Below, piece after piece: positions 15,384 to 25,839 of a stretch of DNA of 64,000 bases. The stretch covers positions 1 through 64,000 of the forward strand of contig JWKX01000007.1 in NCBI GenBank assembly GCA_000806155.1, given 5' to 3'. The position numbers and the translations under genes are program-made. The stretch's first letter is position 1; each line of letters opens with the position of its first letter. Below the pieces are notes generated by a model. It searched no databases, had not been told where the DNA came from, and worked only from the letters and a program-made list of their open reading frames with translations. The DNA comes from an archaeon GW2011_AR18 (lineage in GTDB: Archaea > Nanobdellota > Nanobdellia > SCGC-AAA011-G17 > GW2011-AR18).

Positions 15384-17999
15384 TTATTTCTTAATCTTCG
15401 TCTTTAATTTTTTCTCTTCTATCTTTACCTCTTTTAGTACTGCTTTTATCTGTTCATCTTTCCATTTCTTTATCTTTAATGAATTTAATATCCTATCATC
15501 TTTTATCCCTCTTTTCCTGCTCTCTCTTACAAAGTTTTTTACTGCTAGATAATCTTTTTCATTGTTGAACATTAATATTGCAGGCTTGTTTATTAAATAT
15601 TTATTTAGTAATCCTCCTTTGAAGAATAATCCGAAATATACTATCACTCCTATTAAGATTATTACTAATATTATTACCCAGTATGCTCTTTGTGGTTTGC
15701 AATCTTGTATACAATTATCACTGTTTTCACTGCTTGCATCGCAGATATTATCTCCACATATATTCTCTTTGCTTGTTTTTACATCTTCTAAATTTAAATC
15801 ATCTGGTACGTTTATTGTTTTAGTATTTAATGCATTGAATAATAATCCATCATCTAATGTATACTCTATTGTGTTTCCTGTAAATGTTATTATGTTTGGT
15901 GTTGTGAAATTATATTCTTTAGGGGTTATTACATCTTTTATCTTAGAATTATATGGCATTACTTCGTATTTTTGTCCTGTTCCTGTTATTGTCTTTTTTA
16001 CATATAAGAAATCTTCTATCCTATCATTATATATTAATTTTATTGATCTTGCCTCTCCATTTATTACTAATCCATCTTGTGATCTTAATATCTGTAAAGC
16101 TATATTACCATTTGCTGCTAATTCTGTTGGTATGTCATTAACACTTGTTGCTTTAGGATCAAATGTTGTTACATCTATGCTTATATCAATTGGTATGCTG
16201 TTTTTTATTTCTTGTAAATTAATTATTTTTTGCTGTTCTGTTAGATTTGTATTATTCAATGTTTTTATTGCTGTTGCATCTGTGTATGCTTTGTTTAATA
16301 TCTCATTTAGCCCTATTTGTTCTGCACTGTCTTTTAATTGTGATGATCCTGATTCTATTTTTGCTCTTAATTTATTTATTCTATTTATTATCTCATCTGC
16401 TTGACTGCTTATACTGTAATTTCCTTGGTTTGTAGTGATTGTTATTATCTCTCTTCCGCTTAATCCTTCTTCATCTGTTACTGTTAATAAAACATTATAG
16501 CTGCTTGAATTAGTATATACATGGCTTGCCTTTTCCCCTTCTGCTTTTGATCCGTCTCCGAATTCCCAGGAATATTCTGTTATCTCGGTTCTTATCTTTG
16601 TTGAAGAACTTGCATCGAATAATACTGTATCTCCTGTCTTAGGGTTCATTGGTCCGTATCTTATGAATGCTTTTGGCACATCTACTACTTTGAAATTTAT
16701 TCTTCTGCTCTTTAATATTCCACTTCCTGTATCTATCTCTGCATAGATCTCATTTGTATTGCTCTTTGTGTTTGGTGATATTAAATTTTTTATCTCTGCT
16801 AACTGTTTCTGTATTGTTGATATATTGTTTATTCTCTCTCCAAGATAATTTAATGTTGAAAAACTGTTTAGTTCTCTTGCTATGCCATCATATTCATATT
16901 GTATTGCAGGATTGCTTAGTATTACCCTTCCAGCTGTTTTTGAACTCACGCTTATAGGAACTAAAAGGCAGGTTTCGCATTGGCTGTTTTGTAAGTAATT
17001 ATTTATTACATCCTTATCTATTGTTACTCTTATACTATTATCTAATACATTATTATATCTTGCATAATCTGCATATATGAAATAATCTTCTGATAAATCC
17101 TGTCCGTTTGCATATCCTGAAATAATCTTATCATCTAGATCAGTAGCCAACTTGAAATAATTTTTTGTATATTCCTCTCCTGTTGTATATGCACATATTG
17201 AATAGATGCCATCTTCTGCTATCGCTTTTTCTATCTCACAGCTGGCTTCTTGTTGTGCTCCTGTGAAAGTTTTTATCTCGCAGCATTTTTCTGTACTGCA
17301 GTCTGGCTTATAATTTAATACATCTTTTGTTATTGATAGGTTTAATGTTGCATCATTTACTAATCTTTGCACATTTGCTTTTAACTTATATTTTTTTGAT
17401 GAATTTAATATTACATTCTCGCAGAATACATCTGATCCTCTTATGAATACTGACCCATCTGGTGTGTTATCTGATAGGTAGCTTCTGTTAGTTGGTTCAT
17501 ATCCTAATAATGTATTTCCTTGGTATTTGTAATCTTTTATATTATCATTTCCTATATCTATGCTTACATCACTTGGTTTGTTTCCGTTTAACTGTTCTCC
17601 TTTGATATCAAACTGTATGCTACTTATAGAAACTTTTCCTGCTGTTCTATCTCTTCCTGAGAAATCAAATCCAAGAATTACTTTTTTTTCCTGTTTAGAG
17701 AAATCAACATTGACAGTATTTAGGTTTTCTCCAGTTTTCTTATATTCAGCTTGTAATAGTTCATAATCATCATCTAATAATTCTAGTATTGGTGTTTCAT
17801 AACTTATTGAATTTACATGGAATATTAACTTTGAATCTTTTAATACTGGTTCAGTGAAATTGAATCTTACAATTCCATCAAAAGCCTGATTAAATCCTAC
17901 TTTGTCTTTTGTTAAATTTATATCAAGAAAGCTTGCAGAAGCAATATTTGCTAATAATAGCACTAATACTAATAATACACACCCCTTTACTACTTTCAT
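15384..17999 (-). CDS. Secreted/cell-surface protein with PKD domain and C-terminal TM
   Basis: Signal peptide; YSWEFGDGSKAEGEKASHVYTNSSSYNVLLTVTDEEG; C-terminal TM then Lys-rich tail. Confidence 0.75.
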   Translation of the reverse strand: MKVVKGCVLLVLVLLLANIASASFLDINLTKDKVGFNQAFDGIVRFNFTEPVLKDSKLIFHVNSISYETPILELLDDDYELLQAEYKKTGENLNTVNVDFSKQEKKVILGFDFSGRDRTAGKVSISSIQFDIKGEQLNGNKPSDVSIDIGNDNIKDYKYQGNTLLGYEPTNRSYLSDNTPDGSVFIRGSDVFCENVILNSSKKYKLKANVQRLVNDATLNLSITKDVLNYKPDCSTEKCCEIKTFTGAQQEASCEIEKAIAEDGIYSICAYTTGEEYTKNYFKLATDLDDKIISGYANGQDLSEDYFIYADYARYNNVLDNSIRVTIDKDVINNYLQNSQCETCLLVPISVSSKTAGRVILSNPAIQYEYDGIARELNSFSTLNYLGERINNISTIQKQLAEIKNLISPNTKSNTNEIYAEIDTGSGILKSRRINFKVVDVPKAFIRYGPMNPKTGDTVLFDASSSTKIRTEITEYSWEFGDGSKAEGEKASHVYTNSSSYNVLLTVTDEEGLSGREIITITTNQGNYSISSQADEIINRINKLRAKIESGSSQLKDSAEQIGLNEILNKAYTDATAIKTLNNTNLTEQQKIINLQEIKNSIPIDISIDVTTFDPKATSVNDIPTELAANGNIALQILRSQDGLVINGEARSIKLIYNDRIEDFLYVKKTITGTGQKYEVMPYNSKIKDVITPKEYNFTTPNIITFTGNTIEYTLDDGLLFNALNTKTINVPDDLNLEDVKTSKENICGDNICDASSENSDNCIQDCKPQRAYWVIILVIILIGVIVYFGLFFKGGLLNKYLINKPAILMFNNEKDYLAVKNFVRESRKRGIKDDRILNSLKIKKWKDEQIKAVLKEVKIEEKKLKTKIKK

Positions 18000-18012
18000 T
18001 ATATATAATTGT

Positions 18013-18528
18013 CTAGAACTCCTTTAAAAGTTTTCCCCTTTCCTGCTCTATCACCTTTATCTTCGCATCTTTAAAATCCTCTTTTATCCCATGTATATTA
18101 TATAAGAATATCCCTAATGCACTTACCTCTGATATTGGCTGGCTTGTCACACTTATATTATAATCAGCTAATTGGTAATATTCTGGTTCTACTTTCTCTC
18201 CCCCGACTATTATTAATTGTTTTTTCTCATTTTTTAATTTTTTAATATATTTTTCAAAACTTATTCCATACATTGTAAGATGGCTTATTATATATCCTTG
18301 TTTTTTCTTTTCTTTTATTAAAGATATTTCATTCTTCACATGCTCTATAATGAATGGTCCTCCAAATTTTTCTGTTATCTTATTAATGCTATTCTCCATC
18401 TCAGAGTCTTTATCTCCAGAATAATACATTGCACTAGCTCCTAAACTTCTAGATGTCAATCCTACATGTGTTGTTATTCTCTTATCTCTTGCTATTCTAT
18501 GGTTTAATCTTAATATCTCTATTATCAT
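18013..18528 (-). CDS. tRNA (cytidine(56)-2'-O)-methyltransferase aTrm56
   Basis: RLNHRIARDKRITTHVGLTSRSLGASAMYYSG...GGPF; SPOUT-type Trm56. Confidence 0.85.
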   Translation of the reverse strand: MIIEILRLNHRIARDKRITTHVGLTSRSLGASAMYYSGDKDSEMENSINKITEKFGGPFIIEHVKNEISLIKEKKKQGYIISHLTMYGISFEKYIKKLKNEKKQLIIVGGEKVEPEYYQLADYNISVTSQPISEVSALGIFLYNIHGIKEDFKDAKIKVIEQERGKLLKEF

Positions 18529-18582
18529 TTGATGTTTTAGCCAGTTGATAACTTTATAACTTTTTCTTTATTCATTTTTCTT

Positions 18583-19494
18583 ATGGCAAAGTCTAAAGTA
18601 AAGACAGAAAATTATGGTGTTGATCCTGATAGGGATTATACTTTTGATGAAATTAAGAGGATTAGCGCATTCAATAACTTTAATCTTTTTGCTAATTTTT
18701 TTTCTCAAAATAACGGAGTTTTTCTTTATATGGATGGTAAAGTTAAAGGTAAAGAGATATTGGATTTTTTTCATATTATGGAAAGAAGGGTGATACAGAA
18801 GAATATTGCAGAATCTTTAGGAATGTCCCCAAGCAGTTTTAGTTCTAATTTTGGAGATGTTTTTATGAGATATGTAGATGTTCATAATATTGGAAATTTT
18901 AGGGTTTTTATAATGAAAGATGGTGTAAAATATGATGATATGATTTCTAGTTTATCAGAGATATGCCATCCTTATTTAGCTGCAAAACAAGCTCCTAGAA
19001 AAAATTTATATCAAAGTAGACTTTGTACTCTATTATTAGAGAGTTTTAGAAGAAAAGTATCAAGACAACATATAGAACTAGGTGAGATTTCAGAAATAGT
19101 TGAATCTTTATCAAATTTATTATCAGATGAAGAATTGGTTGAATTAAGAAATAAAGCAGGGAAATCTTCTCATTATGATCCAGAATTAGAAGAAAACTTG
19201 GAAGAAGTTGTTGAAGCTGAAACTTTGTATAATAATGAAAAAAAAGATATAAGTGTTACAATAAAAGTTCATGGTGAGACTATTGAATATGCTCTTGATA
19301 ATACTTTTGTTGAGGCATATAAATCTGGATCTATGCAGGAGTTTATGGATACTGACCTGCCGCTTTTGACAGATCGTCTTTCAAAACATTTAAATTCTAG
19401 GCGTATAGGAGAACATATGAACTTCTATATTGATGGTTTTGGTGATGTAACTATTAATTCTGGGGTTATATCTATTGAAACTGAAGATGAGTGA
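18583..19494 (+). CDS. HTH-containing hypothetical protein
   Basis: RRVIQKNIAESLGMSPSSFSSNFGDVF HTH-like segment. Confidence 0.45.
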   Translation: MAKSKVKTENYGVDPDRDYTFDEIKRISAFNNFNLFANFFSQNNGVFLYMDGKVKGKEILDFFHIMERRVIQKNIAESLGMSPSSFSSNFGDVFMRYVDVHNIGNFRVFIMKDGVKYDDMISSLSEICHPYLAAKQAPRKNLYQSRLCTLLLESFRRKVSRQHIELGEISEIVESLSNLLSDEELVELRNKAGKSSHYDPELEENLEEVVEAETLYNNEKKDISVTIKVHGETIEYALDNTFVEAYKSGSMQEFMDTDLPLLTDRLSKHLNSRRIGEHMNFYIDGFGDVTINSGVISIETEDE

Positions 19495-20002
19495 TATTTT
19501 TTCTTATTTTCTTATTTACGTTTTCTGGTGTACCTTTTGCATCTATTTTTATCATCCTGTCTTTATAATATTTTAATAATGGTCTTGTCTCTTTATCATA
19601 TACTCTGAATCTATGTAATATTATTTTTTCATTATCATCTATTCTTTTTTCTATTGATTCTCTTTTCAATAATCTTTTTTTTAATATTGTTGATGGAGCA
19701 TCCAATACTAATACAATATCTGGTTTGTTTATCTTTTCTAATAATTTTGCCTGGCTTATTTTTCTCGGATATCCATCTATTATGAAATTATCTTTTGGTA
19801 TATGTTTTCTCATTATTGGTTCTATTATTTTCTCAGGAAGTAGATCTCCGCGCTCTATTATTTTTCTTATAGAATTATTCTTTCTTGTCTCTTTTCTTAT
19901 TATCTCACTTGCAACTATGTGCTTTAATCTGAGTTCTTTTGCTAATATCCCTGCCTGTGTTCCCTTTCCAGAACCAGGGGCTCCTATTATTACTATTTTC
20001 AA
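19472..20002 (-). CDS. adk: Adenylate kinase
   Basis: IGAPGSGKGTQAGILA...GYPRKISQ...RFRVYDKETRPLLKYY. Confidence 0.85.
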   Translation of the reverse strand: MKIVIIGAPGSGKGTQAGILAKELRLKHIVASEIIRKETRKNNSIRKIIERGDLLPEKIIEPIMRKHIPKDNFIIDGYPRKISQAKLLEKINKPDIVLVLDAPSTILKKRLLKRESIEKRIDDNEKIILHRFRVYDKETRPLLKYYKDRMIKIDAKGTPENVNKKIRKNITHLQFQ

Positions 20003-20475
20003 CCGAAATATCTCTCCTCTTTTTCTTCTATATTAGTTTTCCAAGATTCTTGCATTGTCTCTGCAACTTCTTTCAGTTCATTTTTGAACTCTTCCCATCT
20101 AAGTAATAAATCTCTGATGTATTCTATGTCTTTTTCCTCTGCTGTCTCTATATCTAATAATAATGACCTTCTCTCGAATATCATCAGTTGTTTATGGACT
20201 TTTACTAATTCTAATTTTCTTTCTTCACTAAATACTGAATTTTCATATGCTATTATCTGGCTATGTGAATTAGGATAGATTACATTCTCTATTATTCTTG
20301 CAAAAAATAATAATTTGTCATTCATCCTTCTTCTTATTGCTCTTGTCAGGAATTCTTTTTTCTCTATGAAATCTATCTCGAAATCGTCATTTATTTTTTC
20401 AAATTCAGGTAATTTGTATTTCTTGCTTATTTTTTCATATTCTGTTTTTATATCAAAATTTTCTTCTTTCGCCAT
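19999..20475 (-). CDS. Hypothetical helical protein
   Basis: ORF overlapping adk start. Confidence 0.5.
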   Translation of the reverse strand: MAKEENFDIKTEYEKISKKYKLPEFEKINDDFEIDFIEKKEFLTRAIRRRMNDKLLFFARIIENVIYPNSHSQIIAYENSVFSEERKLELVKVHKQLMIFERRSLLLDIETAEEKDIEYIRDLLLRWEEFKNELKEVAETMQESWKTNIEEKEERYFG

Positions 20476-20518
20476 TTTAATGATTCATAGATTAAGTTTT
20501 ATAAGCTTTATTATAGTT

Positions 20519-20585
20519 GCTTGAGCCTCAGCCGTTCTATAATCTGCTATTAAGCACAGGTTCTGTTGATATCATTGACCCAAGC
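20519..20585 (-). ncRNA. Candidate C/D-box-like (k-turn) small RNA
   Basis: Minus strand GCTTGGGTC-AATGATA...CGGCTGA-GGCTCAAGC: 9-bp terminal stem, C-like ATGATA and D box CTGA; TATA-like CATAAATATG upstream. Confidence 0.45.
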
Positions 20586-20646
20586 ATTTACGTGTGCATA
20601 TTTATGTAGAAGAAAATGTTTATTAGGCTTTCTTTAATGAAAATTA

Positions 20647-20731
20647 GCCCTCGCCGAGATTTGAACCCGGAACCTTTGCCTCTTTAGTTATATAATACCA
20701 AGGCAATGCACCGCCGTTATGCTACGAGGGC
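20647..20731 (-). tRNA. tRNA-Thr(GGT) with 14-nt anticodon-loop intron (20682-20695)
   Basis: GCCCTCG/CGAGGGC acceptor; TTGCC-TTGGTA[14 nt]A-GGCAA; BHB UUGG/CUAA, outer GCC/GGC. Confidence 0.85.
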
Positions 20732-20781
20732 TTCTAAAATTGGGCTTTCGTTAAGGTTTTTAAGTATTATGTTGTTTTTTA

Positions 20782-21663
20782 CTAATATTTTTCTCTAGGC
20801 TCGATAAAATCATCTTTACAATCGATTAATCTCCATCTTAATAATTCTGTATGTGACATTCCTTGTTTTTTTGCATATAATGAACTATGTCCATTCCATA
20901 TTGCTTCTTCTAATACTATTCTTGATTCTGAAAAATCTTTGTAAAAATCTTCTAAATGTTCTAATCCTTTTCTTGATAATAATTTCCATGCTTTCTGTTT
21001 TATTGCCTCTGCTGTTAGCATTAAGTCAGTATATCCATAAATAAACATTCCTCCATTGGCTGGTATTCTTCTGAATGTTTTCTCATCTAAATAATATAAA
21101 TCCCCTCTTTTTACCCATCTGAAATCTATGCTATTTTTTGCTCCACTAATCGTGAAGCTTCCAGAATCCTGACTAAAATCATACATATAATCTGGTGAAA
21201 ATTGTCGATATTCTTTTACTAATCCATCTAAATCTAAAAAATATCTTACATCTTCATAGTGTTCTTCTGTTAATTGTTTTAATTCACTAAACATCAGAAA
21301 ATCTCTTCCCTCATTTACTACATGTACTTGATTTTCCCATTTTCCATTTTCTTTTCTTGCATAAGTGTGATATCCTGGGTTTCTATTATTTCTTGCATAA
21401 TATTCATCTCCATAAAATAAATATTCTTCTCTATAATTTAATCCAAGTATATGTGCTAATCCATGTAATCCTGTATGAAAGTCTCTATCAACATATAATC
21501 CATCCGGTGTTTGTAAATCCCAAGGATATTTCTCTTCATCCTCTCTTACTTTGCCTTCATGATAGTCTGTCTTATTTAATAATCTTACAAATTCTTCTCT
21601 TGTTATTCCTGGATTTTCTAGTAATATTGCTGAAGGTATTAGTTCATGATACGGGTATCCCAT
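20782..21663 (-). CDS. Hypothetical protein
   Basis: Complete 293-aa ORF, no motif recognised. Confidence 0.55.
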   Translation of the reverse strand: MGYPYHELIPSAILLENPGITREEFVRLLNKTDYHEGKVREDEEKYPWDLQTPDGLYVDRDFHTGLHGLAHILGLNYREEYLFYGDEYYARNNRNPGYHTYARKENGKWENQVHVVNEGRDFLMFSELKQLTEEHYEDVRYFLDLDGLVKEYRQFSPDYMYDFSQDSGSFTISGAKNSIDFRWVKRGDLYYLDEKTFRRIPANGGMFIYGYTDLMLTAEAIKQKAWKLLSRKGLEHLEDFYKDFSESRIVLEEAIWNGHSSLYAKKQGMSHTELLRWRLIDCKDDFIEPREKY

Positions 21664-21761
21664 ATCTTTATAAAAAATAATTAATTTAAAAGGTATATTG
21701 TAATTTAGTATATATTACTCCTTTCAGTTAACTTTTTAATTCTCATTAATATCTATAATCT

Positions 21762-24083
21762 ATGAAAGGTTTTCTTATTTACCCATCATATGAAGTTATT
21801 GATAATAAGTCTTATGTTATCTTATTTGGCAGATTAGAAAATAATCAGAGTTTCTTATCTATTAACGAATGCAAGCCTTTTTTTTATATTAAAAAAGCTG
21901 ATTTGAAGGATGCTCTTTCTTTGCAGGATTTTGATCATGAAAATAATCATTTTAAAAACTTTAGTTCTGAAGAGGTTATTAAGGTTATCTTGGATATTCC
22001 TGCTGAAGTTCCTAAATTAAGAAAAAAGTTTGAAGAGAATGGTATTGAATGTTATGAAGCAGATGTTAGGTTTGAATATAGGTTCTTGATTGATAATAAT
22101 ATTCAGGGTGGTTTGGATATTGATGGTGATTTCACTGCTTCTGAGAAAGTAGATCGTGTCTACAAGAATCCTGATATTAAGGGTGTTTATTATAATCCTT
22201 CGAATCTTAAGGTTTTGAGCATTGATATAGAATCTAGTAAAGAATCTTCTGAAATCTACTGTATTAGTCTTATATGTGATAATGAAAAACATACTCTTGT
22301 CAATTCTAATAAAAAATTGAAGAATGCTATATCATGTAAGGATGAAGAGGAAGTTCTTGAAAAGTTTGTTAATTTGATTAATACTATTGATCCTGATGTT
22401 ATTACTGGCTGGAATGTTATTGATTTTGATATTAATTTGTTATATAAAAGATGTAAAAAGTATAAAGTTGACTTTTCTATTGGCAGGAATAATTCTAAAC
22501 CTAAGTTAAGGATCCAGGATAATTTTTTCATGGAGAGCAAGGCAGATATTCCAGGAAGGCAGGTTCTAGATGCTTTGCATTTGATGAAAGTTTCTTTTAT
22601 TAAAGTCAATGATTACAAATTGGAGACAGTTGCCTCTCAGGTTCTTGGTGAGGGTAAATTCTTGAAATTCGCATCTCTTAAGGATAAATATAAATTATTG
22701 GATGATCTTTTTATCAATGATCCTCAGACTCTTATTGATTATAATCTTAAAGATGCTGAATTGGTTTTGAAGATTTTGGATAAGACTAAAGTTCTCGAAT
22801 TAACTGTTCATCGTTCTCTTCTTACTGGTATGCCCTTGGATCGTGTTAATGCTTCTATTGCCTCTTTGGACTCTATTTATCTTAAGGAGTGTCTTAAAAG
22901 AAAGATTGTTGCTCCTACTGGTAAATTCTCTACTAAAGAATCTCCGATTAAGGGCGGTTATGTTAAAGAGAGTAATCCTGGGATTTATGATTATATCTTG
23001 ATTTTAGATTTTAAATCTCTGTATCCTAGTATTATGAGGTCTTTCAATATTGATCCTTACTCTTATGTTCCTGATTGTTCTGGTAAGAATTTGATTAGAG
23101 CTCCTAATAATGCCTGTTTCAGGAATGAGGATGGTATTCTTCCTGAGATTTTATCTAAACTTTTTGTTGTCAGGGAAAAAGCTCGTAAAGAAAAAGATGA
23201 GCTTACAAGATATGCTATCAAGATTCTGATGAACTCTTTTTTTGGTGTTCTTGGCAATCCTAGCTGCAGGTTTTTTGATATGAAGATGGTTAATGCTATT
23301 ACTTATTTCGGTCAGTTCATTATTAAATTGACAGGTGAGGAAATAGAAAAATTAGGTTACAAAGTTATCTATCAGGATACAGATTCTAATTTTGTTGTCT
23401 CTAATGCTAAGTCTTTGGAAGAGGCTAATGTTATTGGTAAAAAAATTGAGAAGCATATTAATGAGTTTTATAAGAATTTTATTAATAAAGAATATAAGAG
23501 AGAAAGTTTTTTAGAATTGAATTTTGAGAAATGTTTCATTAAATGTGTTATGCCTAAGTTAAGAAAATCTGAAGCTGGAGCTAAAAAAAGATATGCTGGT
23601 TTGGTTGTTAAAGATGGTAAAGAAGAAATTCAATTTGTAGGATTAGAAGCAGTTCGTGGTGACTGGACAGATCTTGCTAAAAAATTCCAGAATGAAATTT
23701 ACAATAAGATTTTCCATAATGAGGAAGTTGTTGATTATGTTAAACAGTTCTTGAAAGATCTGAAGAAAGGTAAATATGATGATTTGCTTGTATATAAAAA
23801 AACAATGAGAAAAGAGATGAAAGACTATGCTATGGATACCCCTGCTAAGAAAGTTGTAAATAAGTTAATTGCACAGGGAGTAGAGATAGAGTCTAATATA
23901 ATAAGTTATATAATGACAGAAGATGGACCAGAGCATGTTGGATATTTAAAACATAAAATAGACTATCAACATTATATTGACAAACAAATAGAACCTATTG
24001 CTGATGCTATTTTAATATTCTTTAATACTGATTTAGATAATTTGTTAAAAGGAAATAAACAGAATTCTTTATCTGATTACTAA
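21762..24083 (+). CDS. polB: Family B DNA polymerase
   Basis: Exo motif SIDIES; DFKSLYPSIMRSFNIDP; YQDTDSNFV; NSFFGVLG. Confidence 0.95.
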   Translation: MKGFLIYPSYEVIDNKSYVILFGRLENNQSFLSINECKPFFYIKKADLKDALSLQDFDHENNHFKNFSSEEVIKVILDIPAEVPKLRKKFEENGIECYEADVRFEYRFLIDNNIQGGLDIDGDFTASEKVDRVYKNPDIKGVYYNPSNLKVLSIDIESSKESSEIYCISLICDNEKHTLVNSNKKLKNAISCKDEEEVLEKFVNLINTIDPDVITGWNVIDFDINLLYKRCKKYKVDFSIGRNNSKPKLRIQDNFFMESKADIPGRQVLDALHLMKVSFIKVNDYKLETVASQVLGEGKFLKFASLKDKYKLLDDLFINDPQTLIDYNLKDAELVLKILDKTKVLELTVHRSLLTGMPLDRVNASIASLDSIYLKECLKRKIVAPTGKFSTKESPIKGGYVKESNPGIYDYILILDFKSLYPSIMRSFNIDPYSYVPDCSGKNLIRAPNNACFRNEDGILPEILSKLFVVREKARKEKDELTRYAIKILMNSFFGVLGNPSCRFFDMKMVNAITYFGQFIIKLTGEEIEKLGYKVIYQDTDSNFVVSNAKSLEEANVIGKKIEKHINEFYKNFINKEYKRESFLELNFEKCFIKCVMPKLRKSEAGAKKRYAGLVVKDGKEEIQFVGLEAVRGDWTDLAKKFQNEIYNKIFHNEEVVDYVKQFLKDLKKGKYDDLLVYKKTMRKEMKDYAMDTPAKKVVNKLIAQGVEIESNIISYIMTEDGPEHVGYLKHKIDYQHYIDKQIEPIADAILIFFNTDLDNLLKGNKQNSLSDY

Positions 24084-24122
24084 AGTAGAAACATATAAAA
24101 AATCATCTATTTTCTATTATAT

Positions 24123-25109
24123 ATGAAAATTTCAGAAAAATCTAAGTTGGAAATAGCTAAGAAGAATATTCTTCGTGATTCTTTTAAGCCTAAGGATTTT
24201 GTTGCTATTAATGGTTATAATTTTAATGATGGTGTTAATTATAATAATCTTTTAGATAGTTTCTTGTCTACTGGTTTTCAGGCTACTAATCTTGGTAAGT
24301 CTTTTAATATTGTTAATAGTATGCGTAAGGACAAATGCACTATTTTTTTAGGTTATACTTCTAATATGGTTACTTCTGGTTTACGTGATGTTTTTAGGTA
24401 TTTAGCAGAACATAAATTGGTTGATGTTATAGTGACTACTGCTGGTGGTATTGAGGAAGATTTGATAAAATGTATGGATCCTTTTATTTTAGGTTCTTTC
24501 GATGCTGATAACTCTCAATTAAGAGAGAAAGGTATTAACAGGACTGGTAATATTTTTGTTCCTAATGACCGTTATGTTAAGTTTGAAAAATTCTTTATTC
24601 CTTTATTAGAAGAATTAAATAGACAAAATAAAGTTTTTTCAGTTTCTGAAATTATTAAAATCATGGGAGAAAAAATTAATCATAAGGATAGTATTTATTA
24701 TTGGTGTGCTAAGAATAATATTCCAGTTTTCTGTCCATCTTTTACTGATGGTTCTATGGGTGATATGGTTTATTTCTTCAAATACAAGCATCCTGAATTC
24801 AAGATTGATATTGCTGATGATATTAAGATACTAAATGATATTGCTATAACTTCTAATAAATCTGGTATTATTGTTTTAGGTTCTGGTCCTATTAAACATC
24901 ATATTTGTAATGCTAACATGTTCAGGAATGGTGCTGATTATGCTATATATATTAACAATGCTCAGGAATTTGACGGTTCTGATTCTGGTGCTAGGCCTGA
25001 AGAAGCTATCTCTTGGGGTAAAATATTGCCAGAAGCTAAGCACGTTAAAGTATTTGGTGATGCTACTATCTTATTCCCTTTGATTGTTGCTAAATGTTTT
25101 TCTAAGTAA
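24123..25109 (+). CDS. dys: Deoxyhypusine synthase
   Basis: TAGGIEEDLIKC, FCPSFTDGSMGDM, GSDSGARPEEAISWGK. Confidence 0.9.
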   Translation: MKISEKSKLEIAKKNILRDSFKPKDFVAINGYNFNDGVNYNNLLDSFLSTGFQATNLGKSFNIVNSMRKDKCTIFLGYTSNMVTSGLRDVFRYLAEHKLVDVIVTTAGGIEEDLIKCMDPFILGSFDADNSQLREKGINRTGNIFVPNDRYVKFEKFFIPLLEELNRQNKVFSVSEIIKIMGEKINHKDSIYYWCAKNNIPVFCPSFTDGSMGDMVYFFKYKHPEFKIDIADDIKILNDIAITSNKSGIIVLGSGPIKHHICNANMFRNGADYAIYINNAQEFDGSDSGARPEEAISWGKILPEAKHVKVFGDATILFPLIVAKCFSK

Positions 25110-25152
25110 TTGTTTAGAAAGGTTTATATATTTTATATTTTGTTTTGAATTT

Positions 25153-25839
25153 ATGAATAAAGTTTATAAGACTATTTCTATTATTATTCCAGCATACAAT
25201 GAAGTCAAGACTATAGAATCTGTTATATCTAAAGTTAAAAATCTAAAATTCAAAAATTTGAAAAAACAAATCATAGTAGTTGATGATGGTTCAAATGATG
25301 GTACAAGGGATTTAATCAGCAAAATGTTTGGTGTTGATGTCATACTGCATGAAAAGAATAAAGGTAAGGGTGGAGCACTTAAGACAGGTATTTCTAGTGC
25401 TTCTGGGGATATTATTACATTTCAGGATGCAGATCTAGAGTATGATCCTGAAGATTTAAAAAAACTTATTGTCCCAATAATCTCAAATAAAGCATTGGTA
25501 ACATATGGTTCTAGATTTTTGTCTAATAAAAAGTATTCTTCAATATTTTTTCTTGGTAATAAGTTCTTGTCTTTTACAACTACATTATTTTATGGGCAAA
25601 AAATAACTGACATGGAGACTTGTTATAAGGTCTTTGATGCTGAGTTATTGAAATCTATTAAATTTGAATCATTGTCATTTGATTTTGAGCCTGAGATAAC
25701 TGCAAAAGTTTTAAAAAGAAAAATAAGAATTATTGAGTTGCCTATTGAATATTATCCGCGAAATGCTAAGGAGGGTAAAAAAATTAAGGTTAGTGATGGT
25801 TTTAAGGCGTTGTATGTTTTATTAAAAAATAGGTTTTGA
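25153..25839 (+). CDS. Family 2 glycosyltransferase (dolichyl-phosphate mannose synthase-like)
   Basis: ISIIIPAYNEVKTIESV, VVDDGSNDGTRDL, QDADLEYDPEDL. Confidence 0.85.
   Translation: MNKVYKTISIIIPAYNEVKTIESVISKVKNLKFKNLKKQIIVVDDGSNDGTRDLISKMFGVDVILHEKNKGKGGALKTGISSASGDIITFQDADLEYDPEDLKKLIVPIISNKALVTYGSRFLSNKKYSSIFFLGNKFLSFTTTLFYGQKITDMETCYKVFDAELLKSIKFESLSFDFEPEITAKVLKRKIRIIELPIEYYPRNAKEGKKIKVSDGFKALYVLLKNRF

Noticed and set aside
15562-16957. Plus-strand ORFs antisense to the PKD surface protein, and many similar Leu/Ser/Ile-rich ORFs elsewhere (e.g. 32712-32984, 33225-33787, 60099-60377, 61133-61534, 62466-63169)
   Set aside because: Low-complexity antisense shadows of AT-rich genes; no family motifs.
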